Source of the DNA: an uncultured Eubacteriales bacterium
GTDB lineage: Bacteria > Bacillota > Clostridia > Oscillospirales > CAG-272
Assembly (NCBI GenBank): GCA_934500855.1
Contig: CAKSUH010000104.1
Location: 1-5,983, forward strand
DNA: 5,983 nucleotides
Reading direction: 5' to 3'
Each line of letters opens with the position of its first letter. Within the stretch, counting starts at the first letter, position 1. The position numbers and the translations under genes were made by a program. The notes below the pieces were generated by a model. It did not search any database. It was not told where the DNA came from and worked only from the letters and a program-made list of their open reading frames with translations. Below are positions 5,564 to 5,983 of the stretch, in pieces.

Positions 5564-5728
5564 AAGGCAATACCGCGTAATTCCGATGGTGCAATCACGA
5601 AGTCGAATTTTTCGTCAGACGATACAAAAGTCCGCAGGCTGTAGCAGCGCTACAGGCAAGGATTTTTGTGAAGTATGACGGAAAAGGCGCGAGCGAGTGC
5701 GCCGGTCGGAATTGCGCGGTGTTGCCTT
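5564..5728. mobile_element. MITE-like palindromic element (165 bp) inside the glmS leader
   Basis: The two ends form 23-bp terminal inverted repeats (5564-5586 and 5706-5728; outer bases AAGGCAA and TTGCCTT) that match at 21 of 23 positions. Between them the sequence keeps folding back on itself. GGTGCA pairs with TGCGCC (5588-5593/5698-5703), TTTTTCGTCA with TGACGGAAAA (5608-5617/5676-5685), and ACAAAAGTCC with GGATTTTTGT (5624-5633/5660-5669). The tip is CTGTAGC-AGC-GCTACAG (5639-5655). The whole element can form one long hairpin and encodes no credible protein. It occupies most of the spacer between the glmS ribozyme and the glmS start, ending 28 nt before the ATG. No clear target-site duplication is visible. 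Terminal repeats without a coding region suggest a non-autonomous element. An extragenic palindrome or structured RNA domain is the alternative. Confidence 0.75.
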
Positions 5729-5767
5729 CCGTACATCGACAAAGCCCCCCCTCGGGAGGTCGTTTGC
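5729..5767 (-). other. Hairpin-forming leader segment between ribozyme and palindromic element
   Basis: On the minus strand CGAC...GTCG encloses CCTCC-CGAG-GGGGG followed by an unpaired G/T-rich stretch. It is a short G-C-rich hairpin with one T-G pair. It could be a peripheral part of the ribozyme or a separate leader structure. No promoter or gene is seen. Confidence 0.4.
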
Positions 5768-5769
5768 GG

Positions 5770-5925
5770 ATTGTTATGGGACTGAGCGGAGATTGTTTTG
5801 CGGTTGCCCGCATATTTGTTCCGATCTGTCGGCATCCCGTTCTGCCGGAGAAGCATCCGCCGAATTCTTCGATGACTTCTCTCCTCGTCAACCGTCCGCC
5901 CGAAAAAAGCGTTCGGTCTGGCGCT
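5770..5925 (-). ncRNA. glmS ribozyme / glucosamine-6-phosphate riboswitch
   Basis: On the minus strand the RNA starts A/GCGCCAGA, with the predicted self-cleavage between A5925 and G5924. A P1-type stem follows (ACCG..CGGT with inner CGC..GCG). Next comes the hallmark core TTGACGAGG (GACGAGG is the complement of 5883-5889), then ATCGAAGAATTCGGCGGATG and CTTCTCC (complement of 5847-5873), which closely follow the glmS catalytic core I know from Thermoanaerobacter. The P3 region has GGGA (5838-5835) pairing TCCC (5781-5778), and P4 is GCGG-GCAA-CCGC (5811-5800), a GNRA-capped stem. In this class, glucosamine-6-phosphate acts as the cofactor for cleavage, and the trimmed mRNA is degraded, so GlmS product represses glmS. 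The position upstream of glmS and the strand fit exactly. The 3' boundary is approximate. Confidence 0.95.
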
Positions 5926-5950
5926 ATCATTACCCTGATTTGCGGGGGCG

Positions 5951-5978
5951 AAGGTCTCGGGGCTTTGCCCCGAACCCC
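5951..5978 (+). repeat. Short hairpin repeat, copy 1 (upstream of the glmS ribozyme)
   Basis: TCGGGGC (5957-5963), loop TTT, GCCCCGA (5967-5973), followed by ACCCC. It is the partner of the repeat at 3670-3697, in the opposite orientation. It lies 26 bp upstream of the ribozyme cleavage site, either within or just upstream of the glmS transcript. No T-run follows on either strand. Confidence 0.65.
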
Positions 5979-5983
5979 ACTCC

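Noticed and set aside
4018..5565. 515-codon open frame on the plus strand, antisense to glmS
   Set aside because: Arg/His/Leu-rich low-information translation directly opposite a complete and fully conserved glmS.
5536..5598. Upstream start for GlmS adding 21 residues
   Set aside because: GlmS needs Cys directly after the initiator Met as its catalytic N-terminus. The ATG at 5535 gives MCGIIGY and has the AAAAGGAGA ribosome binding site. The extra residues derive from the repeat element.
5624..5669. Plus-strand rho-independent terminator at the tip of the palindromic element
   Set aside because: The TTTTT run (5663-5667) is base-paired within the larger symmetrical hairpin and no plus-strand gene ends there.
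5595..5930. 111-codon open frame on the minus strand upstream of glmS
   Set aside because: It runs straight through the glmS ribozyme and the palindromic element. Its ATG lies five bases before the cleavage site, and the conserved bases are explained by RNA structure, not by protein.

Overview
The window looks like chromosomal DNA of a fairly GC-rich Bacillota (Firmicutes) lineage, most likely a Clostridia-class anaerobe. The main reasons are a glmS ribozyme in front of glmS, strong AGGAG-type ribosome binding sites, sigma-A promoters with extended -10 boxes, and an AlgI-type MBOAT/DHHW protein pair of the kind common in clostridia. Taxonomy below class level is not resolved. All protein genes lie on the minus strand, so transcription runs from the right end of the window to the left.

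Right block (about 3590-5983): glmS, glucosamine-6-phosphate synthase, with its cis-acting ribozyme. The ribozyme core lies at about 5770-5925 with the predicted self-cleavage site between 5925 and 5924. Between the ribozyme and the glmS start codon sits a 165-bp palindromic, MITE-like element (5564-5728) with 23-bp terminal inverted repeats. It makes up most of the long spacer between riboswitch and gene. After glmS come a short hairpin repeat, a 14-bp perfect palindrome and a probable terminator. A diverged copy of the short hairpin repeat lies at the far right end, upstream of the ribozyme, so the glmS unit is flanked by two copies.

Middle block (2063-3414): a promoter (TTGCAT, 17 bp, TGC-TATAAT) drives a complete SGNH/GDSL-family hydrolase and then a small two-helix membrane protein of unknown function. 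A strong intergenic hairpin separates the two genes, and a rho-independent terminator overlaps the end of the second.

Left block (1-1979): a promoter (TTGCAA, 17 bp, TGA-TACAAT) drives an AlgI-like MBOAT O-acyltransferase and, 12 bp after it, a DHHW/AlgX-like membrane-anchored partner cut off by the window edge. Such pairs move acyl (usually acetyl) groups across the membrane onto an extracellular polymer. The substrate cannot be told from this window. GlmS supplies glucosamine-6-phosphate for cell-wall amino sugars, so the neighbourhood has a general envelope theme, but the three units appear to be transcribed separately.

The gene content is ordinary. The non-coding DNA around glmS is the most unusual part: the ribozyme, a large hairpin element between ribozyme and gene, two covarying copies of a small hairpin repeat, and an unidentified structured segment at 3508-3571.
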